Below are positions 35,368-48,400 of a DNA stretch of 64,000 nucleotides, piece by piece. Each line of letters opens with the position of its first letter. Positions within the stretch are counted from its first letter, which is position 1. Location: assembly GCA_033060915.1 (NCBI GenBank), contig CM065378.1, positions 32,006,001-32,070,000 of the forward strand, given 5' to 3'. The DNA is from Euryodendron excelsum (taxonomy: Eukaryota; Streptophyta; Magnoliopsida; Ericales; Pentaphylacaceae). The position numbers were made by a program, and so were the translations under genes. Below the pieces are notes generated by a model that was given only the letters and a program-made list of their open reading frames with translations, had not been told where the DNA came from and did no database searches.

Positions 35368-38219
35368 TTACCTCCTCTTCCTCATCTGATACAGGGAAAT
35401 TTTCAGGTATCTACAAGCTGCAGAAAAAGAAAGTGCCTCCATGGATCTTGTCTACTGACATTATGGATGATCTTTGAAATCACCTAACCAGTTATCAATC
35501 CATTTAGTTCAAGAGGAAAAACCCTAGATAAATCAAATTACAACAAAGAAACAGGACACGGAGGTAACAAATAAACATTTCATTTAATTGGATTCTTAGG
35601 GCCCAATTTATAAAAAATAAAAAAAATTAGGCCAATCCCATTTTCTCTAGTTCCAAAATTTCAATGTCTTTGAAACCTACTCCCTAAAGGCATGTCCAAC
35701 AAAGGGAAAACAAATTCAAAAGAATTTTTAAGGATAATGAAGGACTATGCTATTTCTTCTTGTTTTTGGGCAAATATGGTGGCACAAAACCTGCACAAAA
35801 CGAAGATAAAAGGGGATAAATTGAGAACTAGCAGCATTTGGTAGTATAAGTTGCATCACTCCAGCAGGAGTGCCTCAAAAAAGAGATAAGCCCCAAGAGT
35901 GAAGCCAGTCTGCCAACAAATCATCCTTGCCTGCACCTATAAGGATCCTAAAGCAACTTTCTCCTTAGGCAGACTATTGCACTTCTAGTTCAATGTAAGT
36001 ACTCCTAACCACGTTTTAAGTTTCCTTTTAGACGGATATTTCAATAATTGAATGTCCACTACCAACATACCATAGCACAATTCGTATTCCCAGGGGTAAA
36101 GAAGACGATATGTTGGACTGTTCAATAATTTAGCCCTATCCCAATGTCCTAAGGTTTAGGGTTTAGGACAATATGACACCAACAAAACCAAAAAAATCGA
36201 TGTAAGTGTAGTACATACAGAACTTTTCCAATTTGAATCCTACAAAACTCAAAATGGATTTGGTCAAGTTCAAAATACCATGCAAGTTAAAAGCATCCAT
36301 ATACCTAAGAAATCATTAGATCCAATGAAACAAAAAATTCAAATACCTTGGAGTTCTAATGCTTCTGAACGTAAGCATAAGAGTGAACAGAGCAGGAACA
36401 ATCACTAAGCACAAGTGCTCCAATGAATGTCCGCTGATAATGTAATGATTTCCATTGTAAATTTTCCTGTCAGCATTAGCTTCAAATTCTGCTAGAAGGT
36501 AAGCCCCTGTACCAAGTAATTTTCTGAAAGGTTAGTCAAATAACATCCTCAAAGTGGTTTAGCATGACCATGCATTACACCATAACAAATCTCAAAATTT
36601 CAAAAAAATTTACTACTCCAAGAAGGCATTATACCTGAACTAAAACTATTATGATTACATAATCTTATCAAAAGGAAAAAGTGGGAACAAACAATTGAGA
36701 GAAAAAAGAAATAAAGAGGTTCGTCAATCAACGTCGCACCAAAAAAATCTCTTCGTTAAATATTCAGAAATTCCTCATAAGAAATAAATACACAACTTGC
36801 CTTAGGTCATCCTTTTGCACGCATACATCTACTCCAGATATTAAGTATACATTACTAATTAAGTCATTAGTATATGAATGGACAACTCAAATTCAAGGAA
36901 GCCATATTTACTGAAATGATAGACAAAATGGTGTAAAGATATTAAGCATTCTAGATAACAAAGGAACCTATTTATAGTTAATATTAAATGAAAAATCTGC
37001 TGTTTCCATCAGAATTGTTGCGTTTACTCTTCATTTATTCCAAACTTGAGCAAACTCAAACCGTTCTCTTTCAACTTTTTTGTTTTTTAATGCGAATTCA
37101 GACACTGGCAAATGCATCCACAAATTGTGGAAGGATCATTGCTATTAAATGCATGCAGGACTAGGCTCCTCAGTTGGCAAAATCATCTTAATAAGAAATC
37201 TATTTTTAAGTCTGTTTGATTCAACAAAGAACTAAAATGGTTATGGAGTGCCTACAATACATTTCCTGCAAGTTATTTTCCAACTAAGAGGGAGAGTGCA
37301 AAACACTTCCAGCACTCAAATTGCCTCACCTTCTAAAAGAGTGAAAGAATATAAAGGCCCAAAACACTATGAAAACACTCAAAACAACAACTGAAATGAT
37401 AGTAACTAGAAGTTCAAAGCCAGTGAAGAATTAGCACTTTCCATAAGTTCAAGAATGAACCTCATCCAATACACTTTTTACTTATGTCTTTCCAATTTGA
37501 TACATTGAAGCAACTCTATTGCTGAAAGAATTCCAAAATCAACCAAGTTCCCTCCTTTCAGGTATATTAAAGTTGCTTACATAAATATTACATTTATGAC
37601 TTCAGTAAAATGATATGGAAAAGACATCAAGTATTTAACACAACCATCTGGAGGATGCTGGTCTTTACGAATTCATTCACTGGAAGACAAACCATAGCAG
37701 TTAAACATAGACAGGAAGATTTATGATCATGCATACTAATCCACCCATAACTTGTTTAAGTTCAGATTTAACACTAAGAAGAAAATGCAGCACACAGCCT
37801 GATAGATAATATCCTTTCTCACCATACTGACTTCATCTCATCCTTCAGAATACTGAGAACACAAGATTATTGACTCAAAAAAGGGTCAAACCCAATAGGC
37901 ACACATTCATGATTTTTGTTATCCTTAAACTCCAAAACACTATTATCCCTTCATAAGAAATTGGATTATTTGGTCAAAAAACTGATGCTTACATTCCAGT
38001 GTGTGAGACTGACTGTTAAAGAATTTCCCAAATTCTTTTTGATACGATAATGTCTAAAAACATCAAATTGAACGTCTACGTATATCTTAATGAGAGGAAA
38101 TTAATTAAACAGTATCTCTAAGGAAACACCAATCCACTTTCATTTGGAGAAATGCCTGAATGGAATTAAGCCCCTCTTTTATTTTTTTGACAAGCAATAA
38201 CTACAAAGCCCAATCATAT

Positions 38220-38254
<35 letters not shown>

Positions 38255-39709
38255 TAACAGGGATATCCCCACCTTCGGTGGGACTAATCCCCTAGCAACC
38301 CACCGCCACGACTCTCCACTTAAATCACGAGTTTAATCCTAGGAGGAATCGATACAAAGCCAAAGCCCAATCATATTGTAGGGCTCTCTGATCATTTTGG
38401 GCCCTACTTGCTGTTAAGATAAGAAGACCAATATTTCTATTTAAGTTTCCAATGCCTGTGCTACTGATGCAATCAAAGCCCTCATAGCAGTTGGTGCACA
38501 GAATTTACAGTAAGAGGGGTTTTTTGGGGCGTGGAAGTCCTTCAGGGATCTTGCTTTCCCCAATTCTACTTTTATGAATTTTGAAAACTACTTTCAAAGA
38601 AGGAAAAAGGGAAATAAGGATAGGGTAAAAGTACAATTGGAAGAAGCTTTTTCCGTTCTCCTGGATGTTAAATGGAAGACATCCTGCGAAAGTCTTTTGC
38701 TGCTAGATTCATTAGTTAGCTTACTTATTCTCCAATGACTTCTTGTCATCAGCAAAGAGTTTACTTTACAATTCTTTTTCGTTTTGCCTTTCACTTTTTA
38801 GGGTAAATATGAAGTCCAATTGGATACATGATTAAGCTCCAAGACTGGATCTCCATTGATGTATATCCTCCCCTGTTCGAGGTAGAAAATGCTGTATTTC
38901 CACTATATTTTCCTTATTCTCCTTGCTGCTACCAGCAGATTCAAAAACTTGTTGCATTTTCTTAACTAACAGTTCTGATTTTCTGTTGAGGTGTACGGAA
39001 AAAGTAATAGTGTAGGAGTCTCTCAATATGCAGAACTATCAACTACGCACTTGAACTCAGCAGCAACACAATAGATTGGATAAACAAAAAGCATTGAATC
39101 CAAGAAAATTGCATTACCTGCTGCCCAACGCCAGTATCTTGAATGAGTATATTTAGGTGTGTACAAGAACGTCATACACGGGATGGCTATACACGGAATC
39201 AATTGGAACATCATGCACAATCGCAGATCATTGAAGTTTCTGCAACCAGCTAGCATTGCAAATTTAATAGAAGACTACATATTAAACAATCTCCAAACCT
39301 TAAATACATGTTCAAGCAATGACATTAGGAGAAAATGAGCCAGTGATAAACCAACAAGCAAAGAGATTGATACAGACATACACACATTGATACTTTCATA
39401 TTTGAGCAAAACCAAGTACTTGATTTTTTAAGGCTTGTTCGTTGAATTGTAAGTGTTACACAAACCTAAATCAAGAAATAATGACAGCAACAAACTAACC
39501 TTTCACAAGCCGTACTGATGAAAGCAAGGAAAACAAGTGCAACCAAACAAGTTAATCCAATCCTAGCCCCCACTCTCTCAACAATTAAACAAGAAAACAT
39601 GGCAGAATATGCGATCATCATCTGTTATTCAAAATGCGGAAAACATATAAGTAGACTAACAGCAGGGCCTTAACTGAAAACTATGAGGGAAAAAAAATAA
39701 TAACTAAGC

Positions 39710-39750
<41 letters not shown>

Positions 39751-40196
39751 TAAATTGACAAGTGACTCAAAGGATTGCTAACCGGTAATGTGTCCCACAC
39801 TACTCTACTGTCATCTGGCTTGAGATGATAATAAGCAGACCCAAAAGCTTCTGCTGCTATTCCGCCATAGAATAGGGCCCAACCCCATATCTCTCCCCTC
39901 AAGCTACAACCAACCCATTCCATACAAAAACCAATTAAGGAAAAAAAAATTCAATATTTAGACAGAACTCCAACAGAGAAATCAAGAGACAGTCACAAAC
40001 CTTATGACAAAGAAATTGCCTTGGAGGCAGAGAACAAAACCCAGAACACCAACAATCAAGAAAGGAAAGTTCGTGATCACATTCAAAGTATTAGGCACTC
40101 CTGGGATAGAAAAGAACCCAAAACACAGTAAGTACATAAAGAACCAGAAATCAAACTACACAAATAATATGTAAACATATAAATGTCTGTGTGCGT

Positions 40197-40243
<47 letters not shown>

Positions 40244-40395
40244 CCGAGCAAATTGCGCTTGTCGGCGAAAAGGTGGTGTTTGGAGGAGTGGGGGATTTTG
40301 GGGGTTGCCAGCATCAGAAACAGCAACAAGAGAAATGCTCCAACAAACAATCGCGTACGCCTGCCTTTGGGAAGGTGATGCTTCACTACCCACAT
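35368..40395 (-). CDS. Ceramidase-family (CREST superfamily) multipass membrane protein
   Basis: Seven exons on the minus strand: 40395-40245, 40100-40001, 39903-39783, 39621-39500, 39239-39118, 36506-36347 and 35410-35368. All introns are GT-AG. The sum is 819 nt, 272 residues. About seven hydrophobic segments. Conserved CREST hydrolase residues are present: Ser106 and His110 (GSAYYH), Asp121 (VWDTLP), His232 and His236 (GHSLEH). The arrangement matches Arabidopsis At5g11870, annotated as alkaline phytoceramidase-like, from memory. Ceramidases release the fatty acid from (phyto)ceramide in ER or Golgi membranes; activity of this plant group is not assured. Intron 5 is 2.6 kb and holds a SINE. 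The last acceptor has a rival 7 nt upstream that would end the protein after Ser-Leu. (GA)n tracts sit in intron 1 and intron 3 and a (CT)n tract directly abuts the start codon. Confidence 0.9.
38204..38377 (-). mobile_element. SINE with 17-bp target-site duplication, in the ceramidase-like gene intron
   Basis: A 17-bp direct repeat (caaagcccaatcatatt) at 38204-38220 and 38361-38377 flanks a 140-bp insert. Read on the minus strand, the insert has a GC-richer body, a box-B-like 'ggattaaactc', the phrase 'ccaccgaaggtggggatat' and a (TAAA)n tail. Long direct repeats plus a simple-repeat tail are the marks of LINE-driven SINE retroposition. The 5' end may be truncated, since no clear box A was found. 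It is in the same orientation as the host gene. Confidence 0.8.
39717..39747. repeat. (GA)n microsatellite in intron 3 of the ceramidase-like gene
   Basis: Uninterrupted AG run; on the gene strand it is a CT tract. Confidence 0.9.
40203..40240. repeat. (GA)n microsatellite at the start of intron 1 of the ceramidase-like gene
   Basis: On the gene strand a CT run begins four bases into the intron, directly after the donor GTAT. A long pyrimidine tract so close to a donor is unusual. Confidence 0.9.
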
Positions 40396-40418
40396 CTCTC
40401 TCTCTCTCTCTCTCTCAC
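40395..40418. repeat. (CT)n microsatellite abutting the ceramidase-like start codon
   Basis: On the gene strand a GA run of about 22 bases leads straight into the ATG, so it forms the last part of the 5' leader. Confidence 0.85.
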
Positions 40419-40419
40419 T

Positions 40420-43200
40420 GTGAATCTATTGTCTGCTTTTGTTTCCCTCTGCTCTCTTTCTTTCTCGGCTTTCCTTTTCATTTGATTTTGTTCCCTTATG
40501 TCTTTTTCTTTTTCTTTTTCTTTTTATGAAGTTGGGTTCGTCCTGCTGCCAGGACAATTCTAGCTTTTGCCAAGAGAGATTCTTTGGTCATTAACACTTT
40601 ATTTGTAATGCAATTTGCAATCATGAGAGTAAGCCTCAGCATCATTTATGGGCAAAGAAAAAGAAACGACAACCCACTAGCCCTCGGGCTAGTCTACAAA
40701 ACATGGTTTCTGTTTCTAGTTTTACAGCAACAAAAATTTGGAGCTGCAATTGCATGTAGTAGTTGCTTTAGCTTCTACAAAAAGTCTATCCAATTGTGTG
40801 TTAGTAGCAGTAGCATTTTGGTAATTAAAAGTTATTTTAATGGGTACTTTGTTTAGAAATAATAGGTCTTAATTAATCCTGGGAGTGTTTAAATTGCAAT
40901 CTAAAAAACGTCATTAGTTAAAAGTTGAATTTAATTTTAAAAATTTACTTTTTTACTTGCGCTTTTAGAAAAAGTCATAAGCTAAGTTAGCTATAAAAAG
41001 TGATTTTTTTTAGACTTCTTTTATTGTAAGTCAAGCACAATTTAAAAAAAAGCTATAAACTTAAATTATAAATAATCTGCGTCCAAACACTCCCATTATA
41101 TACTCTTTTATTTGTTTAGCATTACTCTTTAATAAAGTTATTAGCTTTTCTAAACTGAAACTATGATGGAAAAGCATGATTTTCATTTACTTTTTGTGCT
41201 AAAAATGAATATGCAGATCGACTATTTCACATATTCATTGAAAAGTATTATCCTTTAACACCATGCAGTCATTTGCGAGAGGCTATACTACACTTACGTT
41301 GAGTCCGAAACTTAAATCTTACCGCATAATTTGAGTACTGAAAATTAAATTTAGCCCCACCATTTGGGCTTTACAGTGTACCTCGAATCTTTAGTCGCTA
41401 TGACCTGTAGGTAACATAATTTGTTTTCAAATTTGGTTTAAATGAATGAAGGGAATGGTTCAGTTATAAATATCAAGGGTTCTGAGGTCAGCACACTTAG
41501 GACCCCTTTTGTCTTATTTTTTTTATTTAAAAGCAAAAAAGTTAAAAATATTTATATATTTTTTTCTTATAAGTAAAAAAAGACAAAATAAAAAAATTAA
41601 ATTTAAACTTCACAGGACGCTTAGTATATGATGTACCAGCAGCTTATAGTTGGAAGGTGGGATTAAGCTTGAATTCAAATATCGGGGTTTGTCCTGTCAT
41701 TAGCCACAATTTAAAGGGATAGACAGTAAATGAAGCTGGGTTTAGGCCCCATAGAAATTTATGATCGAGTTGGAAAAGGGCAGAGACTGATACAGCGATC
41801 AATGCCTTCAAGGGACCCACATCCAAAAAAAAAAATTAATGTTTTTTTTTTTTAGCATTAACAAAATTAACTTCTCTTCCTTCGCCTCACTTTTTTGCGG
41901 GGGAAGCGGGCAGGTGTTTTCTTTAAGTGGGTAATGGAATCAATGGATACATTAAAATCTTATACCATGCTTGGAACTTGAGGAAAGAAATGGAGTGAAA
42001 AGGAATATAATTATAATTTCTCTTTTTTTTTTTTAGTTTTTATCTTAGGAGGAAAGAGAAAAAAAAAAAATCAATAACTTCCTCACAATTTCCCTGCCAC
42101 TTCCTTTTTCTTCATTTCTGTGTCCCTCCCTCGAGCTTGAAACAGACTGTTAGAGCCAAATTTAAGGTTATAGACGTTTTATATAAAAATAGTCTCTAGA
42201 AAAATATGTATTTGTTTAAATTACAATTGTTGTGATTTGAAATAAAAAGACAATAAAGAGCCGCGTCATTTATTTTAAAACTTCTGTTTGAATATCATTA
42301 CTTAATACTTTCAAGGGGCACAAAGACGATTACATCTGCCAGTTTTTAACTCAATATCAACTTGAAACTTCTTTAGTTAGGTGACCAATGCTTTGAATAT
42401 TTCGCATGAAAATTAACTTATCTGACATTGATGGATCATCATGTTGACTGTTTTGCAGAAAACTTGGTCAATGATTTTTTTTTTTTTTATAAATAAAAAC
42501 AGGAAAAAACTCTTTTTGAGGGAAGATGCATTGTTGAGAAGGGACAGAATGAAAAGAGGAAGGAGGGAGTTTTCTCTCTTGCGTATGGGAGGGGAGAGGG
42601 AGTGGGAGAAAGGTAATAGAGAAATGGGAAAGGGGAAACAGAGAGTAGAGCTGGGTTCTTACAACTTGTTTGGAATATAAGAAAAGGAATAGAAAGAAAA
42701 GAAGTTATTTTTCTTCCTCAGTTTTGTTTCTAGTTTAAAGGGGAAGAGAAAAGAATAAAGAAAAACAAGAGAGAATTATTTTCCTTCTTACTTTTTCTTT
42801 TTACTACCACTTAGCTAATGACTCTCCTCTTCAATTCATTCTCTTTCATCTTTTATTTTTAATAATTACCACTTACTAGGTTATTTTTTCCTCCTTCTCT
42901 CTGAATTATAAATAAGAAAAAGTTAACTATTTTCATTTTCTTTATTTTCCTTCTTTTCTTTCTTAGTCTATTTTTCTTCACCCCCACCCAAACAAATTAA
43001 AAAAAAAAAAAAAACAAAAACAAAACAAAACAAAAGTTGCCGTTTGACCTCTATTTTTGCACAGCAACCTTTTATTTGTAAGGTATGTTTTGATAGACAG
43101 AGGGATAAATGAAAGAATCATTGTGGAATAGATATTTGATAGTATTCCATAAGAAGAAATGATGCATTTTCTCTTCTCTTCTCTTCTTAGATGACGTGCC
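40420..43200. other. Intergenic DNA with MITE-like fragments
   Basis: 41967-42149 has termini 'cttggaacttgaggaaag' and 'tccctcgagcttgaaaca', related to the MITE at 7576-7757. 42490-42960 is purine-rich then pyrimidine-rich, probably another decayed fold-back. No gene supported. Confidence 0.45.
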
Positions 43201-44040
43201 CTAGTAATTCAAGTTATCCCTAAGCACTCAAAAGTCAAAACCATTAAGCCAAAAACAACATAATCGCAAGAACATAAGCAAATGACACTATGAACTGAGT
43301 TGATGCCTATCATTGAGAGTAATATCAATTCTGTACCTTGCTTCTTAGAATACAAGCACAAGGCACTTGTGGTTGGCAAAATGTCACCTCTTGTTTTAGT
43401 TTTATAACCGGTAGATGACCAAACCAGTCCTGATAAGTTGTGACCAAAAAGGGGCTTTAATATGTTTGGATCATTTGGTCTCCCATTGTTTTCAGATTCT
43501 GACCTCTGAGCATATAAAGCCATGAAAAGACCCCAAAACATTGGTTAGTTACGAGCTGGCAACCTTTCAAAATAGGTCCCACCAATAACCAAAAGTCTTT
43601 ATATAGAAATATCACAACAACCCTACCCCTCCATTAACATGACCTTCCATTGCATAACCAACCCAAACTCCATTTTTTCTTCTTTCATTCGAAAGACTAT
43701 TCTATTGAGTTCATACATGTTAAAATCCACACAAATCATGTAATTTTACGTACTGCTAGTCACAAAAAGTATAACGAGAAATTCAATTTAAAAATTCATA
43801 TGCCAACGATTGAGCTGTCCCTTATGTTACCTCCACTATTTTTCAAGATCCTTACAATGCACCCCATGGTCAATGCACTCACTAATTTACCATTTTTTCC
43901 CCCCAAAAAAAACCCAAATAATATCCATGATCTCCATGTGCAAGACCAACCAACCACCACCATGTGTAGAAAATGAAATGCCCATCAATAAAGAGAGGTC
44001 TGAGTGAGACTACAACCTGCCAAATTTTTTAAGTATAAAG
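43201..44040. other. Intergenic DNA with two unrecognised open frames
   Basis: A 110-codon minus frame (43209-43541) and a 108-codon plus frame (43650-43976) do not resemble any family I know. No conserved neighbour or splice structure supports them. They may be chance frames in less AT-rich DNA. Confidence 0.4.
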
Positions 44041-44632
44041 TAAGCTATCAAAAACTAGGCTTCCTCCAATCTTCCTCTTCCCACATGACTATGCAGGAGT
44101 GGAAAATTGCTGCACTGGCCCAGATCCATGTTAACAAAGAGACTAGAGAATAAACAACACATATGTGAATATAGAAACAACAATGGGGTATCTTTGTCAC
44201 TTAAACCGAAAAAAAGAAAAAGGAAAAAATAAGAAGGGTATATTTGAACAGAGAGTTCAACAAAGAAGGGTTGATCCACAATACACTCCAATCAATCCCC
44301 ATCAGAAAAATTTTGCAAAGTTGAAAAGAAAACCCAACCCAAAAACTGGAAATATGTTTCTTGCCACTGCTTCCCTGAGCATTCATTTAGAATCACCTTG
44401 GACCATGTCCTCCCTTGATTGAAAAGACCAAAATGTCGCTCCCCACAATAGAGCACTCACTCGGAATTTCAGATGGGCATATTTGATAATTTGATTACAA
44501 AGTTCAGCAACAAGAGGAAGTGGAGCATACGTAGACCTATATCCAATCTAACTTTTAAGTTTAACCACAAGTTTTGAAAGTTGCCCCCAAATTAACAACA
44601 CTTAAGAAACAACGCCAGCAAAGTAAGATACC

Positions 44633-45433
44633 TTACTTTCCACTCTCTCTATTGATCATCTCCTTGTACCTTATAATGGAGTCCAGCCTCTGCAACTTCA
44701 ACTGTTGCTTGAACTTGTTGATGAAATCGTCAGCCTTGGAATCAACCTCGTCGTCCGCCTCCGTGACTATAGCCTTCCCCTCCCTCACAGTCGCCGGACG
44801 ACGAGCCTCCACGATTTCGTCCTCCTCAAAGTGCGCAAACGCCGACTTGGCACTCGCCGACTTCCTCATCCTCGCCGGAAGCCTCTCCGGCATCTCTCCG
44901 GACGCTGGCTTGGTGTCGGAGTTGGACCTGTTAACGTGACGGTCCTTCAGCTGATTGTAGACCTCATCTAGAGTCCGCGGCTCTTCTTCTTCTTCTTCTT
45001 CTTCTTCTTCTTCTTCTTCTGCTTCTCGCTCTTCTTCGAAATGGGTTTGTTGAAAAACGTGTTGGGTCTCGATTTCTGGGGTCTGATATTGATGTATTTG
45101 TTCAGGAACGTAATGGGTGTTTGAATCTGGGGTTGGGTTGAAGTGGGCGGCGATGGGCGGCGAGGGGTGGGGTTCTTGTGATCTGTAAGTGTAGAGGTTG
45201 ATGGACCTGAGACGTTGAAGAACAGAGGGCGATCTAGCCAGTCTGGGTTGTTGCTGTTGTTGTGGGTCGTCTTGGGTTTGCTGTTGTTGTTGCTGTTTTT
45301 GGTTTGCTAAGCTTGAGGTGAAGGCAATGGTACCAATCATGACGTTGAGGAGGACAAATAGAACAGTGGGAGTGAACCAGCTGTTCATGGAGGCCCAGAT
45401 CGAAGGCACGGAAGTTACAGACTCTTCAAACAT
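44633..45433 (-). CDS. DUF4408/DUF761 protein (A70-like)
   Basis: Single exon, 266 residues. The N-terminal hydrophobic DUF4408 segment (about 11-42, SIWASMNSWFTPTVLFVLLN then VMIGTIAF) is probably a membrane anchor. The middle is low-complexity: a Gln-rich run (46-62), the conserved RSPSVLQRLRSINLYTYRS block, then a Glu run at about 137-151 encoded by a (GAA)n tract. The C terminus is the DUF761 motif (DDFINKFKQQLKLQRLDSI, about 236-254). This two-domain layout is found in plant proteins related to the PAMP-induced protein A70. Biochemical function is unknown. The start Met is the first in frame and matches the family opening. Confidence 0.88.
   Translation of the reverse strand: MFEESVTSVPSIWASMNSWFTPTVLFVLLNVMIGTIAFTSSLANQKQQQQQQTQDDPQQQQQPRLARSPSVLQRLRSINLYTYRSQEPHPSPPIAAHFNPTPDSNTHYVPEQIHQYQTPEIETQHVFQQTHFEEEREAEEEEEEEEEEEEEPRTLDEVYNQLKDRHVNRSNSDTKPASGEMPERLPARMRKSASAKSAFAHFEEDEIVEARRPATVREGKAIVTEADDEVDSKADDFINKFKQQLKLQRLDSIIRYKEMINRESGK
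44980..45025. repeat. (CTT)n coding microsatellite in the DUF4408 gene
   Basis: A CTT run that encodes about 14 consecutive Glu residues on the minus strand. Slippage here would change the length of the acidic linker without breaking the frame. Confidence 0.9.
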
Positions 45434-45479
45434 GGTGTTTTAGAGAGGCCGGGGGGGTTGGGAAGAGAGGTTGCTAGAG

Positions 45480-48400
45480 AGAGAAATAGAGGAGGGGGAG
45501 CAAGGAAAGTTGGAGAGAGAGAGAGACGGATGGGCCTATATCTAGGGGATATTTTAATTAATTAATTTATGGCGCACATATTAAACATCTTTTGGGCACT
45601 TAGCATAAAAGAATTCAAAAATTCAAAAATCCAATCAATTGGCTCCCACGGGTCGGATTGGGTCAGTCCGAATCTGTTATACTTTTGGTCCGGTTCATTT
45701 TGTGTCTAAAAAACTGATCAACTCGATCATCTAAAACGAACCGACCTAATTCAGGAGCTGAGTTAAGATTCAATCTTATATATGTAATAAAAATTTTATA
45801 TAATGTACATATGTCTTTAAATTATTATTATTTTTTAATTATTACTAATATATATTTATACATTATTATATAATTTTTTTAAAAATTAAGGATGCAAGGT
45901 TATTCCTATTACTTTAATTCTTAAATAAATAAATTATACTTTTTTATAATAAATGTGGATTCCACTAACCTGACACAACTTAATTTTGGCTCGAACCACC
46001 TCAAATTATGACCGAACCCACTCAAGTTGGTTTCATGGCAAAATTAATTTGATTTTTAGGTCCAAAATTTTTGAATGAATCAGATCAGATCAGTTCTAAT
46101 TCAGCATGAACTTGACCTAATCAGACCTATGCATACCCTAATATGAAGTACAAAGTGTTAACTACTTTCTATAATTAGAAAAAGTATATCGTCTAAAAGT
46201 ATATCTCACTTCAACGACAAAGTATATCTAATATATGCTTTAAGTGCATATATATTAGTGACACACTTAAATCTTTGTTTTTAGTAATATTTCTTGTTAT
46301 GCAATAATTTAATTGACATAATTGTTATGATTTGAGGGACACGTGTCAAATGGGTCAGGTGGGGAAGTGACGATACGGACAAAAGTGAGAACCTTCTAAT
46401 CATGTGGACTAACTGTAATGGGATGACTCATTTGGTGGCCAAAGAAGTCGTAAATATCAAGTCTAATCATTGGTTGGTAAGGAAATTTTCAACTCGGCTA
46501 TGTCTAGTTATCGAAGATAATTGTATTGTTTTATAGGCGTAATTTATTTATAGTATAATCTCTTTTTGTTGTGGTCCAAAAAAAAAAACTCTGCTTCTAT
46601 CAATGAATTAGGAAGCAAATTCATTTATTTACAATATGATCTTTTCTGATGTGATAAAAGAAAAAAAAAACAACTATGCTTCTATCTTTGGAGCAAATTC
46701 TATTTCAAAAGATGAAATATTCAAATTTTAAATTAGACTAATAGTCAATTGTCATATGTATTATTATGATTGTAAAAGATAAAATCACACATCTTTTATT
46801 GAAATTTTATAATTAAGTAAAGAAACAACAATTGCAATTATTATGTTTTTTATTTATTTCAAATACTATAAATTTAGATATTTTAGAATGATTTAATACA
46901 TTAAAAATTAGAATTATTCAAATAAACATATATGGCTATATGCTTATTAGATATATCAATATAAGGTTTACAAGTCGAGACGCTCCCGTTCTCAAGTTAT
47001 CTTTTATTCATCTACTTTGCAAATTGATTAATTTTAGGGTGTGAATAAATGTGAGGTTAGAGTGTTGCTCTTAATAAAATTAAACAAAGGCGTTCAGGTG
47101 AACAAGTTGAGGCCTTGGATTTGAATTTTTATAATCGTTTCGTAAGGTTAAACATATTTTTTAGCATCCATAACACGTAATGAGATTTAAATTTTGATTT
47201 TAATGTAAGTGCATCAAAAATTTTTACAAATAACTGTGTAATACTGAGAAATTATACTCCGTGGTGGATACGAGGAGTGAGCATATCCATTTTATTGAAT
47301 CAAAAAAGAGGGTTGGCCATGAATTGATTGGTGTTGCATTTATTGTTGCCGACAGCGCAGCATAGACAAATGCCTAAAGACCACGTTTGCTTTGCATTGT
47401 GGAGTAGAGATTGTGCTATCCCATAACACTTTTACTCGCTTAATTATCTCTTAAACCTGTATTATTAAGGTTAGGGTGAGCTAGACTCGAATTTTTCAAG
47501 TAAATTACCTCATATTTATGAAATTATGTTATTCCCAAAGTGAGATGTTCAAAAATTAAGATTTAAAACCAAACTATAAAATTACCAATTGTATTCTTAT
47601 TATTAACTTTGTCCGTAATTTCTTTTATCTCCTATCTCATATTGGGAAAACAAACCTAGCATAAGGGATACGACGCCGGCTGTGTTTGGACTGACCGGAC
47701 ACTAAAAGCTGATCAGGAGATCTTAGCAACACTTTTGCTTGGAGGTTTACTTATTTAATGATTAGCATAAACTTGGTAGTATCTAATTGTTTGCCTTTGT
47801 TTGGCAATATAAAGTCTCAAGAACCTTCCAAACCTTGGCTGGGACATTTGTACCTTTTCGTTTTTCTCTGTTTCTTTGGTTAAAAAAAAAAATGGATCCC
47901 ATTATGACTAAACTCTCCATAATAGGCTGTTTTAGTTGGCGGGTTAAACTTAGCTTAATCCTTTTCAATTCTTTTTTCAAGGCAGCAAAAATTTGAGATG
48001 ATTGTCTTCTTCTGTTTTTTTTTTTTTGGCTCAGCGGTCGGAGGTGTCAGGTACATCTTGAATAATTTTCTCTTTAATCTGATCAAAGACAACTTGTGCA
48101 TGTATACATACATAATGATATATTTAAAAATAAACATACAAATATTTATGTTTTTAATTTTTGTATGCATATATTTTTCAAAAATATATAAATTTATGGT
48201 ATTAAAAATAAATAATTTCTTTACTAAATTAGGAAAAAATTATATAAATTTTTAATAAAAAATATGTTATTATATATTATAAAATTATAACAATACACGT
48301 GACAACTAACTTTTAGTTCAAAATAAAATTTAAAAATTTGACCATTCAAGTTCACAAATATGACAGAAATTTATTCCTAATTCGCCACTTCGAGATATTA

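Noticed and set aside
40183..40529. Arg/Glu and Ser/Leu repeat frames around the ceramidase-like first exon
   Set aside because: Artefacts of (GA)n/(CT)n microsatellites.
43209..43541. 110-codon minus frame downstream of the DUF4408 gene
   Set aside because: No homology recognised and no supporting gene structure; kept only as an intergenic note.
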